DNA of 64,000 bases from Methanosphaera sp. BMS (GCF_003268005.1 NZ_CP014213.1:434001-498000), one strand, 5' to 3'; counted from the first letter of the stretch, positions 19,203 to 29,468 are shown. A program made the numbers and translations. Notes: generated by a model from the letters alone, not told the origin.

Positions 19203-19934
19203 AATAAAAACCTCCTTCTACTCAAATTCTAAGTGGATAATATCTGTCTTATCCAGTAATAAATTCCATTTAGCAATTTCATAAGATCTTATATTAAATA
19301 AATCCATTAAAATATCATCAGGAATAAAATAATAAGAACTATAATTAAAAGATACTTCCTCTGATATTCTATATACTAGTTCATCTTGATTAGTTAAATT
19401 GTTATTTATCAAATCATCAAGTTTTAATATTTCAATATATAACATTTGTTGTGAATTTTTATAAACTGATAAAACAAACCAATCATTTGCATTCAAATTC
19501 ACTTCCTTACGTAAATTTTTTGGAAAAACAATTCTTTTTATATGATCTTTGAGAATAAGTTTGCTTTGATCTATAAGGAGGGAATTATTTTTAATTTCAT
19601 CGATACAAACAGAATTATTTAAAGGTAGGATATATACATATGATTTATCATCAACCATGTCATGTTCAAGTTTTATAAGATCCTTGTGTGTAAATGAAAA
19701 TATATTATTTACCATTGATGGTACTTTAACAGTATTACCGGAATTTAGTTTTACCTTGAAAGTTTTAATAACGTTATAATCTCTATTTAATTGTTCAAAC
19801 GATAATATATTTTGAATATTATCTTGAGAATCCACACATAAATTCCAGTAAACATCCTCTTTAGAACTTGAATATAGTACATTACCAAACTTAAATGATA
19901 GATTTTATATACTAATAAAAACATAGTATTATAC

Positions 19935-20417
19935 ATGGCAGGAAAAAGTAAAATTAATGTTCTGAACGTTACATCTAAATCAAAACTCGATGAAGCTATT
20001 AGTGAATATGTTACAGCTCACAGATATTATCAAAGATTAATTGCTATGAGAATAATTGCTGAAGGCAATACTATTCAACATGCAGCAAATATTATCGGAG
20101 TTAAATATCAAACAGTTCATGGTTGGGCAAAAAAATGTGAAGCTGAAGGTATTGAAGGATTAATACCTAACTTTGGTGGTGGTAGGCCTTCAAAATTATC
20201 ACAATATCAACTAAAAGAATTAGATGAAAAAATTCAAAACAGCCCTAGAATGAATATAAAAATGCTTAAAAAGCTCATAGAAGAAGAATATAAAGTTAAA
20301 TATACTTATAAACAAGTATGGGTTATTGCAAGAAAATTGGGCTATTCTTATGTTAAAATTTATCCAAAATTCTCACAATCACCAGAAGATGCTGAATATC
20401 AGTTAAAAAAAACTTAA
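19935..20417 (+). CDS. IS630-type transposase, N-terminal frame (orfA)
   Basis: A 160-residue DNA-binding half with a helix-turn-helix (GNTIQHAANIIGVKYQTVHG, about residues 40-65) and the shared run LIPNFGGGRPSKLS. It ends TTA AAA AAA ACT TAA, with the slippery heptamer A AAA AAA at 20405-20411 placed exactly as in copy 1. No upstream ribosome binding site is obvious; translation may start on a nearly leaderless transcript. Confidence 0.85.
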   Translation: MAGKSKINVLNVTSKSKLDEAISEYVTAHRYYQRLIAMRIIAEGNTIQHAANIIGVKYQTVHGWAKKCEAEGIEGLIPNFGGGRPSKLSQYQLKELDEKIQNSPRMNIKMLKKLIEEEYKVKYTYKQVWVIARKLGYSYVKIYPKFSQSPEDAEYQLKKT

Positions 20418-21238
20418 AAAAACACGATGTTAAAAAAGATGATTTAATAATCTTTTATGACCAATGTAAAGTATTAACTGAACCCTATGTAGGTAGAGGA
20501 TTATTTAAACAAGGAATGGAACATGTCAAAATAGTAAATGGTAACAAAATCACGTCAAACTTAGTTGGTGGACAAGCAATAAATGGAAATTCCGTACTAT
20601 GTTTAACCAAATCTTCAACAGCACCAGAAATAGCAATATCATTCATGGAAATCAGATTATCAAACATTACCAACAAATCAACCTACAATAAATTAGATCA
20701 AATACTAGACGAAGTAACGGATATAGACGACATAATAAATGATTTAATAATCGAAGACAACTTATCTACAAAGGATTTTATAGCAAAAATAAAAAGATCA
20801 TTAAAACGAAACAAAAATGATTCAACTGAAAAATTAGCTGATAAAATCAGAAAAAACTGTAAAAACCAACTATTAAACAACATAACAAAACGCAGAAATA
20901 AACATAAAAAGATCATAGAAGTATTATTAAATGAATCAAAAATTAAAAAAGAATTAAAATCTGAAAAACCAATTAAATTAATTTTAGATAATTTTAAACC
21001 ACATAGCTCCAAATTCATATCTAGAATTTGCAAAATATTAAATATTGATCTTATATTTTTACCAACAAGATCACCTCATTTAAATCCAATAGAACAAGTT
21101 TGGAGACTAATTAAAGCAGAAATCAGAATGTTATATATTCAAAATCAAGCTCACTTAGAACAAGTAATCATGAAAGTTTTTCCTGAAAAAGTAAATGAAA
21201 TCTCAACTGACAAATGGGTTGAATCATATATCAAATAA
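20411..21238 (+). CDS. IS630-type transposase, DDE catalytic frame (orfB)
   Basis: Read after a -1 shift at 20411. The acidic residues expected for a DDE_3 transposase are present: Asp in IIFYDQ soon after the shift and before the first ATG (20516), Asp in LILDNFKPH, and Glu in LNPIEQVW. Copy 1 has FDES where this one has YDQ, but the Asp is kept. The frame ends just before the right inverted end, and no internal stops or frame breaks are seen. Confidence 0.85.
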   Translation, partial: NLKKHDVKKDDLIIFYDQCKVLTEPYVGRGLFKQGMEHVKIVNGNKITSNLVGGQAINGNSVLCLTKSSTAPEIAISFMEIRLSNITNKSTYNKLDQILDEVTDIDDIINDLIIEDNLSTKDFIAKIKRSLKRNKNDSTEKLADKIRKNCKNQLLNNITKRRNKHKKIIEVLLNESKIKKELKSEKPIKLILDNFKPHSSKFISRICKILNIDLIFLPTRSPHLNPIEQVWRLIKAEIRMLYIQNQAHLEQVIMKVFPEKVNEISTDKWVESYIK

Positions 21239-21345
21239 GTTAGGTAATAAACTATATTTCAAATTATCTACAATACCACTTGTTAAATTAAGGTTAAAAG
21301 ATTTATTTCCAAGAACTTTTGAAATACAACTATAAACTATCATAA

Positions 21346-22083
21346 TCACACCATCTTATTAATTCTGAAGAAGAACATATTCCTGTTTAAATAACATGAA
21401 AATAAAATATATTCATCATCGAGGATACCTAAATAATCGGCAATTTTTCTAGGAATAGGAATACCAATTGAAGCTACGCCATTATAATCATAAACTTTAA
21501 TAATTTTTCTTTCTATCAAATTAAAATCCGGAAAATCAACGTACTCATTTACTTTAGTATAAATTGCATAATAATCAGAATTTCGTTTATATAATGATAA
21601 AACTAAAAAATTATCATTAATCTTTAATAAATTATTCAAGGATAAATTCAAAGAAAAACTGTTATGTGACTGTCTAATTATATTATTATAATACAAGGCA
21701 ATAGATTCATTATCAAAATTTTCTTCAAAATAATTTAATGAAAAATCCTCCCCTATTTTGTAATATTCAACGTCTTCTGTTATATTTCTAAAGATTTTAT
21801 AATCAGCAGTAATATATTTCATAAAAAAATCAGGAATATAAATATAATACTTTTCGTTATATTTTTTAATGAGTGAATTAACAGAAAAATAAACATTAAA
21901 AACATCCTTATTTAAAGAATCAACATCTGTAATATAACAGTTAAGGCAATCCTCCTCAACTTGAACAAACCATACCATACTTAAACTAGTTGTAATTTTC
22001 GAATCATTAATAAAATCAAAAGGTAATTCTAAATAATTATTATCATTTAAAACTTCCACATTCACACTATAATTATTTGACAT
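21346..22083 (-). CDS. AbrB-like tandem-repeat protein
   Basis: A 245-residue protein whose start is supported by GGGGTGA before the ATG. It appears to be built from about four repeats of 45-60 residues that each start with a beta strand and a short helix like the AbrB/SpoVT swapped-hairpin fold; the last is the clearest (IGIPIPRKIADYLGIL). Single AbrB domains dimerise to bind DNA, so a chain of four could form a complete internal dimer pair; that is inference. It is the first gene of an operon with its split paralogue and the zinc-ribbon protein. No enzyme motif is seen. Confidence 0.6.
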   Translation of the reverse strand: MSNNYSVNVEVLNDNNYLELPFDFINDSKITTSLSMVWFVQVEEDCLNCYITDVDSLNKDVFNVYFSVNSLIKKYNEKYYIYIPDFFMKYITADYKIFRNITEDVEYYKIGEDFSLNYFEENFDNESIALYYNNIIRQSHNSFSLNLSLNNLLKINDNFLVLSLYKRNSDYYAIYTKVNEYVDFPDFNLIERKIIKVYDYNGVASIGIPIPRKIADYLGILDDEYILFSCYLNRNMFFFRINKMV

Positions 22084-22533
22084 AAAAATTCACCCCATAA
22101 TACTTTATATTAATAATATATCTGAAATTACTCATATAAACTTATTTCATCAAAGTTTTTTTCATATTCTAAAAATGTGATAGTTATTAACATTACAAAT
22201 ATTTATTTAAGTATTTGGCTATTTAATAAATTATACTTAAATAAAACCTCTTTTTAAGATTTTATGTTAGAAAATAATGTTTATTGCTTTTTATTATGGA
22301 TCTATAATGTATCTGTGCTATAACTTACATAAATAACTGAATTTTCAAATAATATATAAACTATATTTTATCAGGAAATATAACTAACTTTTTTTAGCAA
22401 ACCCCTATTTTTTATTTCTAAATAGTTTTACAATAAACAATTTTTAAAAACCATCATCAAATCTTATTATATTAAATACTTCTATTTAACATAAACAATA
22501 TTAAGAATAATAAATTATTGTGGGCTGAATAAA
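22084..22533. other. Divergent intergenic region
   Basis: About 450 very AT-rich bases between the divergent AbrB-repeat operon and the helicase operon. It must carry both promoters. I see no open frame with a ribosome binding site and no strong palindrome. Confidence 0.4.
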
Positions 22534-25500
22534 ATGGTAAAACTAGATGAATATCAGATAAAAGCAGTAACATATGATGAACCATTCAAATTACTGGTTC
22601 CAGCAGGTCCCGGTGCAGGAAAAACACGTGTATTAATAGAACGTGTAAAGTACTTACTGGAAAATGGTGCAAAGCCAGAATCATTCTTAATTATAACCTT
22701 CTCCAGAGAGGCAGCAAATGAGTTAAAAGAAAGATTAAGTGACAGTAAAGATGGTATTGACATTCATGAAGTAAACAAGATGCAAATCAGTACTATTCAC
22801 AGCTTTTGTAATGAACTCTTAAGAGAATCAGGAAAGAGTGGATTTAACATATTGGATGATGACTTTGATGAAAGAAAAAGTATGTTTATCAGGCGATATC
22901 GTGACGAGCTTGGATTAAAACGTGAAGCACGTATAAGTGGAAGTAAACTAGGTAGTGTAATAAAAAAATTCAATGAATACTCCACATTCAATGTAAACAC
23001 GCCTAAATTAACCGAGTATATCAGGGAAAATTATCCTGTTAGCCAGGAATACCTGGACTTAATAGCCAGCTGTGGTGAAGGAAAGGACTTTGAATACCCA
23101 TATGAGGACATATTTGCCGATGAAGAACTACGTACAAGTGCATCCAATGCCCAGTATCTAGCAGTGGCAGAGGCATATCCAAAATACTTGGAATTATTGG
23201 AAGAAAATAATTATCTTGACTATAATCAACTACAGATAAAAACACTGGAATTACTCGAGGAAAATCCAGATATAGCACTAAACAGTCGATTCAAGAACAT
23301 TCTCATCGACGAGTTTCAGGATACTGACCCTATACAGATGAGAATATTCAAGCATTTCATGGATGACTATGAATCATTTACCATAGTGGGAGATGATGAT
23401 CAAAGTATTTATGGATTCCGTGGAAGTGTACCAGATTACTTTACAAATTTCATAAAAAAATATGGAGCAGATGAACAGATCTTAATAAACAACTACCGCT
23501 CAGGTAAAGAAATAGTTGAATTTAACGAAGAATACATTCAACCATACCGTGGAATGGACAAAGAATTAAAAGCAGCAAATACATTTGATAGTGCTGTTTA
23601 CTCATTACCATATAAGAATAAGGATGAACAGGGATATAACATTGCAAGTCTGATAAAATATCTTAAAAATAGTGGAAAACTCAAGTCTTATAATGATGTG
23701 GGAATATTAATGCGTTCTGTAAACAATGATGCATTAACTTCTATTATCAGGGAACTTAAAAAAGAAGATATTCCATTCGACATGCCGGTTTCAACAAGTA
23801 TAACTGACTGTGATGAAGTAAAGGCAATCATAACACTATTATGGTACTTAAAAAGTGACGGTGATAAATACATACCAACAAAATGGGAACAAAACTGGCT
23901 TAATTTAACATGTTTTGATAATCCATACTTCAAATTAACTGATAATACAATAGAAATATTAAAAAACAAGGAATGTGAATATCAACAAAAAGTCTTGGAA
24001 GTAGCACGTAGAATATATCAGGAAAATAATGTAGAAATAGAATCATTAGACTCTTATAATGAAATATTTAAACAGGAACATGCTCTAAGAGATCAAATAT
24101 TTGAAGAAGCAGGAAGACCATTTACACTAGGACACATGACTATGGATGAAATGGTAGACTTGGGAATAAGTGATGAAGAAGACCTTAAATTCTTTGGCTA
24201 TCTTAACTATCTTAAAGAAAATCAAGAATCAGCCAACAAAGATAAAAGCACACTACTTGAAGTATACTACTTACTGTTGGATATGCTAGGCATAACAGAA
24301 AATCGATTCGAGCAAGAAAACGAGGAAAACACGAGAATATTATTAAACCTTGCACTGCTTAGCCAAACCATAGCAAACTATGAAGAAATAGAATGGAAAC
24401 ATGATTTAAACGGATTATTCTGGTATATGTCTGCAAATCTTGATAAAAGAACAACGCCTGAAATAAAAGAAGAACGTGATGCAGTACAAATAATGACAAT
24501 ACACAAATCCAAAGGACTTCAATTTGAAGTAGTAATAGTAGGAAACATCACACGTACCTACAATGATATAAAAGATTTGGATAAAAAAGCTCAGGAAGAA
24601 CCAAAAACATGGGATAGTTTCCTTCATCAGCCAACATTTCCAACCCCAATAGAATACCTGAAATATAAGGATGGAACAAGACGGGATGAATTAATAAGAG
24701 AATGCCTGGAAGAAAAAAGAATATTATATGTGGCAATGACTAGGGCTAAAAGAATACTCGTACTATCCGATTGGGTTTATAAAAATGATAATCCAGCATC
24801 AGAAGTTATAAAACAGATGAAAGAAAAAATACCTGCATTTAAAGACTTAACATCTGATAACTATGAAGATCTTCCACTAGCATATGACTTTGAAGAAAGC
24901 ACAGATGATACACCTAAAGAAGAAACTATTGATATAAGTTATACAAGCTTCTCAGACTACAGACAATGTCCACATGACTATAACGTTAAATATAACTATG
25001 GATTCAGAAGTACACCAAACGAGTACGTACTCATGGGAACAATAGCACATGGAATAGTCGACCAGATACACCAGAGGCATATCAACGGTCAAGAAGTGAC
25101 AGATGACGTGATAGATGAAATATTTGCCAAGACAGAACATTACAATCGTAACATAGACCCTGAAGACCATGAATACCAACTGGTTAAAGAAGCCATACAT
25201 AAATACTGGGACGAGGATGGAAAAACATGGGATATAATGGCATCAGAATATCCATTCCACGTAATAAAAACAGGCTACAACCTAACCGGAAAAATTGACT
25301 TAATAGTCAAGGAAGGCAATGATATTACAGTAATAGACTTTAAAACAACAGAAAAACCAATAAAAGAGGCCGATAAGAAGAAGTATCTGGAGCAACTAAG
25401 TATCTATGCAATAGCACTACGAGAAGACCCACAATACAAAGACTACAACATCAAAAAAGGAATAATCTACACAATAAAAAACAACAAACAATACCACTTT

Positions 25501-26634
25501 GACCTAACAGATGAAATAATATTCAACATGGAAAAAGAAATAGAGGAAACCGTAGAAAAAATAAAAAACCATGAATATCCACGCTGCAACAAGGCCAACT
25601 GCCAGTCATGCAACCGTTTTAAAACACTATCCAGTTTCGAGGATATAATAGAAATGATAAAATCCGAGTTTAATGGTGACAGGCAACATGACCGACAGAT
25701 TATACAACAGGCAATGCATGACTATGCAGCTCATGCATATGGAGAGGAGATAATCAGGGAACTAGGACGAATGCTATGGGACTACTTAACTCCAGAAGAA
25801 CAGGAAGAATTCAAAAAAGCAGTAGATACAGATCAACCAATAGTCGGCATGTTAAATGATGTTATCAGCCATATCAATGAGAGTAAAAGTGATGAAGCAT
25901 TGGATATACTGGAAAACTTCCTAAAAAAATATCCAAGAACATTCTCTGATGATAATGTAAATGAATATCATAGCTTCAACAATCCAATTGAAGAAGTCCT
26001 ATTTATGAAATACATCCAACCTGAAAAAGAAGTAAGGATAATACCACCAAATGCACCATGGTTTGATGTATACTATATCTATGGAAGACTACTAGTAGAA
26101 CATGAAAGGACCGATGAAGCAATAAAAATCTTTAAAGAAGCACTAAAAATAAATCCAGTTTCAACAGCAACACTACTAATGCTCGCACAACTACATGAAA
26201 AAGACCTACAAGAATACTTCAAATACTCAATGGAATCCTTAAAATATGCATATCAATACCAAGAAGTAGCAGAAAGCTACCGAAAAATAGCAGATTGCTT
26301 CTACAGAAAGGAAAAATATGAATTAGCAGTGGCAATATACCTAAATAGCATGTTTTTTGAAAGTATAATACCAAAAGAAGTAGAAGAAATAGAATCCAAA
26401 GGATATGATGTAAACTTTACAGAAGAAGAAATAATAACTAAACTAGCCGAAAGTGGTGTGCCACCACGTGGAAATCCAGAGGTAGTAAAAACAATCAAAG
26501 ACTTAGCAGAAGAATGTGAAGCACATAAAGACTATGAAGCAGCAAGATTCTTTTATACCAAACTCTTGAACATGACCTATGAAACAGAGCTAATGGAAAA
26601 ACTAGGACAACTGGAAGAATTAATGAAGAAATAA
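22534..26634 (+). CDS. UvrD-type helicase fused to an Fe-S PD-(D/E)xK nuclease and TPR repeats
   Basis: A 1366-residue protein. The SF1 helicase motifs are intact: Walker A PAGPGAGKT (22-31), motif II LIDEFQDTD (about 255), motif III GDDDQSIYGFRG (about 284), motif V TIHKSKGLQFE (about 655) and motif VI YVAMTRAKR (about 732). An AddB/Cas4-like nuclease follows: GKIDLIV and VIDFKTTEK (about 917-938) with four cysteines placed as in Fe-S staple nucleases, one before the core (RQCPHDY, about 811) and three after it (RCNKANCQSCNR, about 1016-1026). The last 200 residues are TPR-like. It leads a five-gene operon of zinc-ribbon and TPR genes. TPRs on such a protein suggest protein partners; the system itself is not one I can name. 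Confidence 0.85.
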   Translation: MVKLDEYQIKAVTYDEPFKLLVPAGPGAGKTRVLIERVKYLLENGAKPESFLIITFSREAANELKERLSDSKDGIDIHEVNKMQISTIHSFCNELLRESGKSGFNILDDDFDERKSMFIRRYRDELGLKREARISGSKLGSVIKKFNEYSTFNVNTPKLTEYIRENYPVSQEYLDLIASCGEGKDFEYPYEDIFADEELRTSASNAQYLAVAEAYPKYLELLEENNYLDYNQLQIKTLELLEENPDIALNSRFKNILIDEFQDTDPIQMRIFKHFMDDYESFTIVGDDDQSIYGFRGSVPDYFTNFIKKYGADEQILINNYRSGKEIVEFNEEYIQPYRGMDKELKAANTFDSAVYSLPYKNKDEQGYNIASLIKYLKNSGKLKSYNDVGILMRSVNNDALTSIIRELKKEDIPFDMPVSTSITDCDEVKAIITLLWYLKSDGDKYIPTKWEQNWLNLTCFDNPYFKLTDNTIEILKNKECEYQQKVLEVARRIYQENNVEIESLDSYNEIFKQEHALRDQIFEEAGRPFTLGHMTMDEMVDLGISDEEDLKFFGYLNYLKENQESANKDKSTLLEVYYLLLDMLGITENRFEQENEENTRILLNLALLSQTIANYEEIEWKHDLNGLFWYMSANLDKRTTPEIKEERDAVQIMTIHKSKGLQFEVVIVGNITRTYNDIKDLDKKAQEEPKTWDSFLHQPTFPTPIEYLKYKDGTRRDELIRECLEEKRILYVAMTRAKRILVLSDWVYKNDNPASEVIKQMKEKIPAFKDLTSDNYEDLPLAYDFEESTDDTPKEETIDISYTSFSDYRQCPHDYNVKYNYGFRSTPNEYVLMGTIAHGIVDQIHQRHINGQEVTDDVIDEIFAKTEHYNRNIDPEDHEYQLVKEAIHKYWDEDGKTWDIMASEYPFHVIKTGYNLTGKIDLIVKEGNDITVIDFKTTEKPIKEADKKKYLEQLSIYAIALREDPQYKDYNIKKGIIYTIKNNKQYHFDLTDEIIFNMEKEIEETVEKIKNHEYPRCNKANCQSCNRFKTLSSFEDIIEMIKSEFNGDRQHDRQIIQQAMHDYAAHAYGEEIIRELGRMLWDYLTPEEQEEFKKAVDTDQPIVGMLNDVISHINESKSDEALDILENFLKKYPRTFSDDNVNEYHSFNNPIEEVLFMKYIQPEKEVRIIPPNAPWFDVYYIYGRLLVEHERTDEAIKIFKEALKINPVSTATLLMLAQLHEKDLQEYFKYSMESLKYAYQYQEVAESYRKIADCFYRKEKYELAVAIYLNSMFFESIIPKEVEEIESKGYDVNFTEEEIITKLAESGVPPRGNPEVVKTIKDLAEECEAHKDYEAARFFYTKLLNMTYETELMEKLGQLEELMKK

Positions 26635-26671
26635 TTCTTTATCCTCTTATTTTATTAAGTGGTGATTTTAA

Positions 26672-28429
26672 ATGTCAAAAGTAGAAAATTTAATAAATAA
26701 AACTAAGGAATTACTAAAAAAAGATGATTATCCTGAAGTTATTGAAACATGTGCTGATATACTTGAAATAAACTCTGATAATGAGTTTGCACTTCGATTC
26801 ATGGGAATATCAAATTTTCACCTGAAAAACTTCAAAGAATCAGAGAAATACCTTGAAAAAGCGTATCAAAACAATCCAAAATATGATAAAATCGTAGAAG
26901 ATTATGGTATGGTATTACTGGAATTAGATAAACTTGATAAAGCATTATCATTATATGATGATTACTTCAAATCTCCAGATATTTATAGAAAAAATGAAGT
27001 CAAAAAATATTTCATTACATTAGCTAAGGAATGCTCCTATAGAAATAAAATAAATGAAGCACTAAAATGCTATGATTATTATCTAAATCATCAAATAGAT
27101 GAAGAAATATTATCTTCAAAGATTAATTTATTAATACATCTAAAAAGATTTGATGATTGCATGTCCTGTTATGACTTATTGATTGATTTAGAAGATGATG
27201 AGCATAAGTTATCAGGATTATATTATGATAAAATACTTTGTCTTGAATTTAAAGCATTAAAATTATATGATAAATTTATTAAAGAACAAAATAGGGTTTA
27301 TCCTGATGGAATGTATGTTCAGCCTATAAATTATTATGTTTATTTGGAAGAGATGTACACTTGTTATACTAAATCTTTGGAGATATTTTGGAAAAAGGTA
27401 TGTTTTGACAAAGTTGAATTAAAGTCATGGTATAATCATTTATCGAATAATTTAGCAAATAATACTAACCCCGAAGAATTTTTTGATAATTTATTTAATA
27501 TTGATTCTGAAGATACAATGGGTTGGTGTAATAAAATTGATTCGATAGGTTATGTTTTTAGAGATTATGCGTATAATTATTATGACTTACTTTTGGAAAG
27601 AAATCCGGATTCAATCCAAATACTCAATAAAAAGGCTGAATTCTTATATTATTCTAAGCCAACAGTATCTTTAAAGTTATATGAAAGGATATTAGAACTT
27701 AATGAATATGATAAGGATGCATTAAAACAAAAACTGCGATTACTTTATAAATTAAAATGGTATGGTAAAGCATATGAATTCATTAAATCATTACCTGATA
27801 ACATGAATGGAATTACAAGTGAAATATCAGACATTGCAGAATTATTAACTGATAATAAAAAGTATTCCGAAGCCATCTATTGCTATGAAAAATTGTTACA
27901 ATATAATCCATCTGAAATTTCTTCCATAACAAATATCAAGAAAATATGGAAAGAAGCGGGAATGAAAGAAGCTAAAAAGAACAGTAAATATTACCTTGAT
28001 TGGATTGATGTAATCATTTCACGTAATGATGTAATATGGTGTCCAAAAGAGGGATGTAATGGAAAATTATGTCATATAGTTCAGGGATTTAACGGAAAAA
28101 GACTCTTGGGAAGAAATATGATACTGGGGGAATATATTGATTGTGATGAAAACGCTACACATTATTGTCCTAAATGTAAAAAAGAATATGAATATGGCGT
28201 AGAATGCTTTAATTATGATATGAATGATTCTGTATTATATGAATATGCAGTTACATTAATACTAGCCATCAAACATTATATTTTAAATAGTTATACAAAT
28301 GAAGAAAATATTAATATTTTACAAGAACGATTATATACTGAATATCACTTGGATAAAAGAGAAGTTAATGCTTTTATAAACAAATTAGAAAAATTAAATT
28401 ATATAAATAAAATGATTACTTTGAACTAA
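26672..28429 (+). CDS. TPR-repeat protein with a zinc-binding domain
   Basis: A 585-residue protein with GGTGAT 5 bases before the ATG. Residues 1-440 form about ten helical TPR-like repeats (for example YLEKAYQNNPKYDKIVEDYG). A zinc-binding domain follows (WCPKEGC...KLC near 455 and HYCPKCKKEY near 497), then a helical tail that may be a small winged helix (about 525-585). It starts 37 bases after the helicase gene, which also ends in TPRs, so the two proteins probably act together. No catalytic motif is seen. Confidence 0.7.
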   Translation: MSKVENLINKTKELLKKDDYPEVIETCADILEINSDNEFALRFMGISNFHLKNFKESEKYLEKAYQNNPKYDKIVEDYGMVLLELDKLDKALSLYDDYFKSPDIYRKNEVKKYFITLAKECSYRNKINEALKCYDYYLNHQIDEEILSSKINLLIHLKRFDDCMSCYDLLIDLEDDEHKLSGLYYDKILCLEFKALKLYDKFIKEQNRVYPDGMYVQPINYYVYLEEMYTCYTKSLEIFWKKVCFDKVELKSWYNHLSNNLANNTNPEEFFDNLFNIDSEDTMGWCNKIDSIGYVFRDYAYNYYDLLLERNPDSIQILNKKAEFLYYSKPTVSLKLYERILELNEYDKDALKQKLRLLYKLKWYGKAYEFIKSLPDNMNGITSEISDIAELLTDNKKYSEAIYCYEKLLQYNPSEISSITNIKKIWKEAGMKEAKKNSKYYLDWIDVIISRNDVIWCPKEGCNGKLCHIVQGFNGKRLLGRNMILGEYIDCDENATHYCPKCKKEYEYGVECFNYDMNDSVLYEYAVTLILAIKHYILNSYTNEENINILQERLYTEYHLDKREVNAFINKLEKLNYINKMITLN

Positions 28430-28448
28430 TATTAAGTAGGTGATAATT

Positions 28449-29126
28449 ATGGGTTCTAGAATAGATTTTCATTGTAGTAAATGTGGTAAACAGTGGGTTG
28501 AAGATTTTCAATACTTTTATTTGATGAGTGATGATAGAATTGAAGAAAGTGGATTAATGTTTTTAACTTCACAAATAGAAAGACGGTCTGTAGCTAAAGG
28601 TTCTGTATATGAAACTTACTGTAGAGATTGTGATAAAGATATAAAATTATATTTAATAGAAGAAGTTAAAACAGAATATCCCTCAATAGATCAAAATAAA
28701 ATAATAGAAGAATATAAACATAAACCAAATATAATATTTGGAGATTATACAGATTTTAAAGATGGAATGAAAGTAAAATGTTGTAATTGTGGTGAAGATA
28801 TTATTTTAAAGGCAGATTATGACCTTGAAATGGAATTTAATTTAAATTGTAATTCTTATAATATGTTTTGTGGTTATTGTCAGGAATATACTACAGTTTA
28901 TGCGATTAAACCACCACTAAGAGAATATACAACAAAAGAAGCATACGAAAAAATTGAAAAACTAATAGATGAAAACAGTTTAGTAGGATTTGCTAAAGAT
29001 TATGAAGGAATATCAGAAATCAATTGTCCATTCTGTGATAAAGAGATACCAATACAAAATAGTTTTGATAAATGTCCAAAATGTGATGGAGAACTAAAAT
29101 GTGTGGAGATGATGATGTATGATTAA
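28449..29126 (+). CDS. Multi-zinc-ribbon protein
   Basis: A 225-residue protein. GGTGAT at 28439-28444 supports the ATG at 28449; an in-frame GTG at 28440 lies within that site. It carries six Cys pairs: CSKCG, CRDCD, CCNCG, CGYCQ, CPFCD and CPKCD, which would make about three zinc ribbons. The first and last parts resemble the 145-residue protein encoded at 29519-29956 (FHCSKCGKQWVEDFQYFY versus YKCNNCGNTFEWEDFYLI). It is the third gene of the helicase operon. Zinc ribbons in this setting may bind nucleic acid or partner proteins; that is inference. Confidence 0.65.
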   Translation: MGSRIDFHCSKCGKQWVEDFQYFYLMSDDRIEESGLMFLTSQIERRSVAKGSVYETYCRDCDKDIKLYLIEEVKTEYPSIDQNKIIEEYKHKPNIIFGDYTDFKDGMKVKCCNCGEDIILKADYDLEMEFNLNCNSYNMFCGYCQEYTTVYAIKPPLREYTTKEAYEKIEKLIDENSLVGFAKDYEGISEINCPFCDKEIPIQNSFDKCPKCDGELKCVEMMMYD

Positions 29127-29165
29127 TAAGTATTCCTTCATTAATTATTTTAGGAGTTTTAAACA

Positions 29166-29468
29166 ATGGTAAAAATAAAAGATATACTGGAAAAATTAAG
29201 CCCACATCTGAGCTACGGCGAAGCGATAATGAACATAGAACTGGGAGATGTGGATTTTGATAACTTCAAACAAGAAGGTGATTTTTTTTATGTATTTTCT
29301 AATTCAAAAAATCCAAATATCAGATTAAGAATAAAAGAGGACTTTCCATTTAGGGTAGTATTAATAAAAAGAGAAGGTAATAGTGCTTATGGAACAACAT
29401 GGAATGGAATAGAATCTATCACTTGGGTAGAAGAAAAGGAAGAATTTGTAGAGAGGTTATTCGAATAA
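29166..29468 (+). CDS. Small hypothetical protein in the helicase operon
   Basis: A 100-residue soluble protein preceded by AGGAG. It has a mixed alpha/beta pattern with a short helical start (VKIKDILEKLSPHLSYGEA) and no recognisable motif or membrane segment. It sits 39 bases after one zinc-ribbon gene and 50 bases before the other, in the same direction, so it is probably part of the same transcript. Confidence 0.6.
   Translation: MVKIKDILEKLSPHLSYGEAIMNIELGDVDFDNFKQEGDFFYVFSNSKNPNIRLRIKEDFPFRVVLIKREGNSAYGTTWNGIESITWVEEKEEFVERLFE

Larger units (their letters stand above)
19875..21254 (+). mobile_element. IS630-type insertion sequence, copy 2
   Basis: A 1380-bp element with imperfect inverted ends (TAGTACATTACCAAACTTA at 19875 against TAGTTTATTACCTAACTTA from the right end at 21254) and TA flanks at 19873-19874 and 21255-21256. 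It has the same two-frame transposase organisation as copy 1, but the sequence is clearly different, so the two are related elements rather than recent duplicates. It is inserted inside a minus-strand gene of the AbrB-repeat operon. Confidence 0.9.
19218..21343 (-). pseudogene. AbrB-like tandem-repeat protein gene split by IS630-type copy 2
   Basis: Removing the element at 19875-21254 and one TA gives one uninterrupted reading frame from the ATG at 21343 to the stop at 19218: 29 codons on one side, one codon at the junction, 217 on the other, 247 in total. The neighbouring paralogue (21346-22083) has 245 residues, and the N-termini align across the junction (VLGNKSFNLNL versus VLNDNNYLELP). 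The protein has about four repeats resembling AbrB/SpoVT swapped hairpins; the clearest is RIVFPKNLRKEVNLNANDWF. A GTG at 19835 could still express a 205-residue product lacking the first repeat. It overlaps or abuts the paralogue's stop, so both belong to one operon with 17736-19202. Confidence 0.8.
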
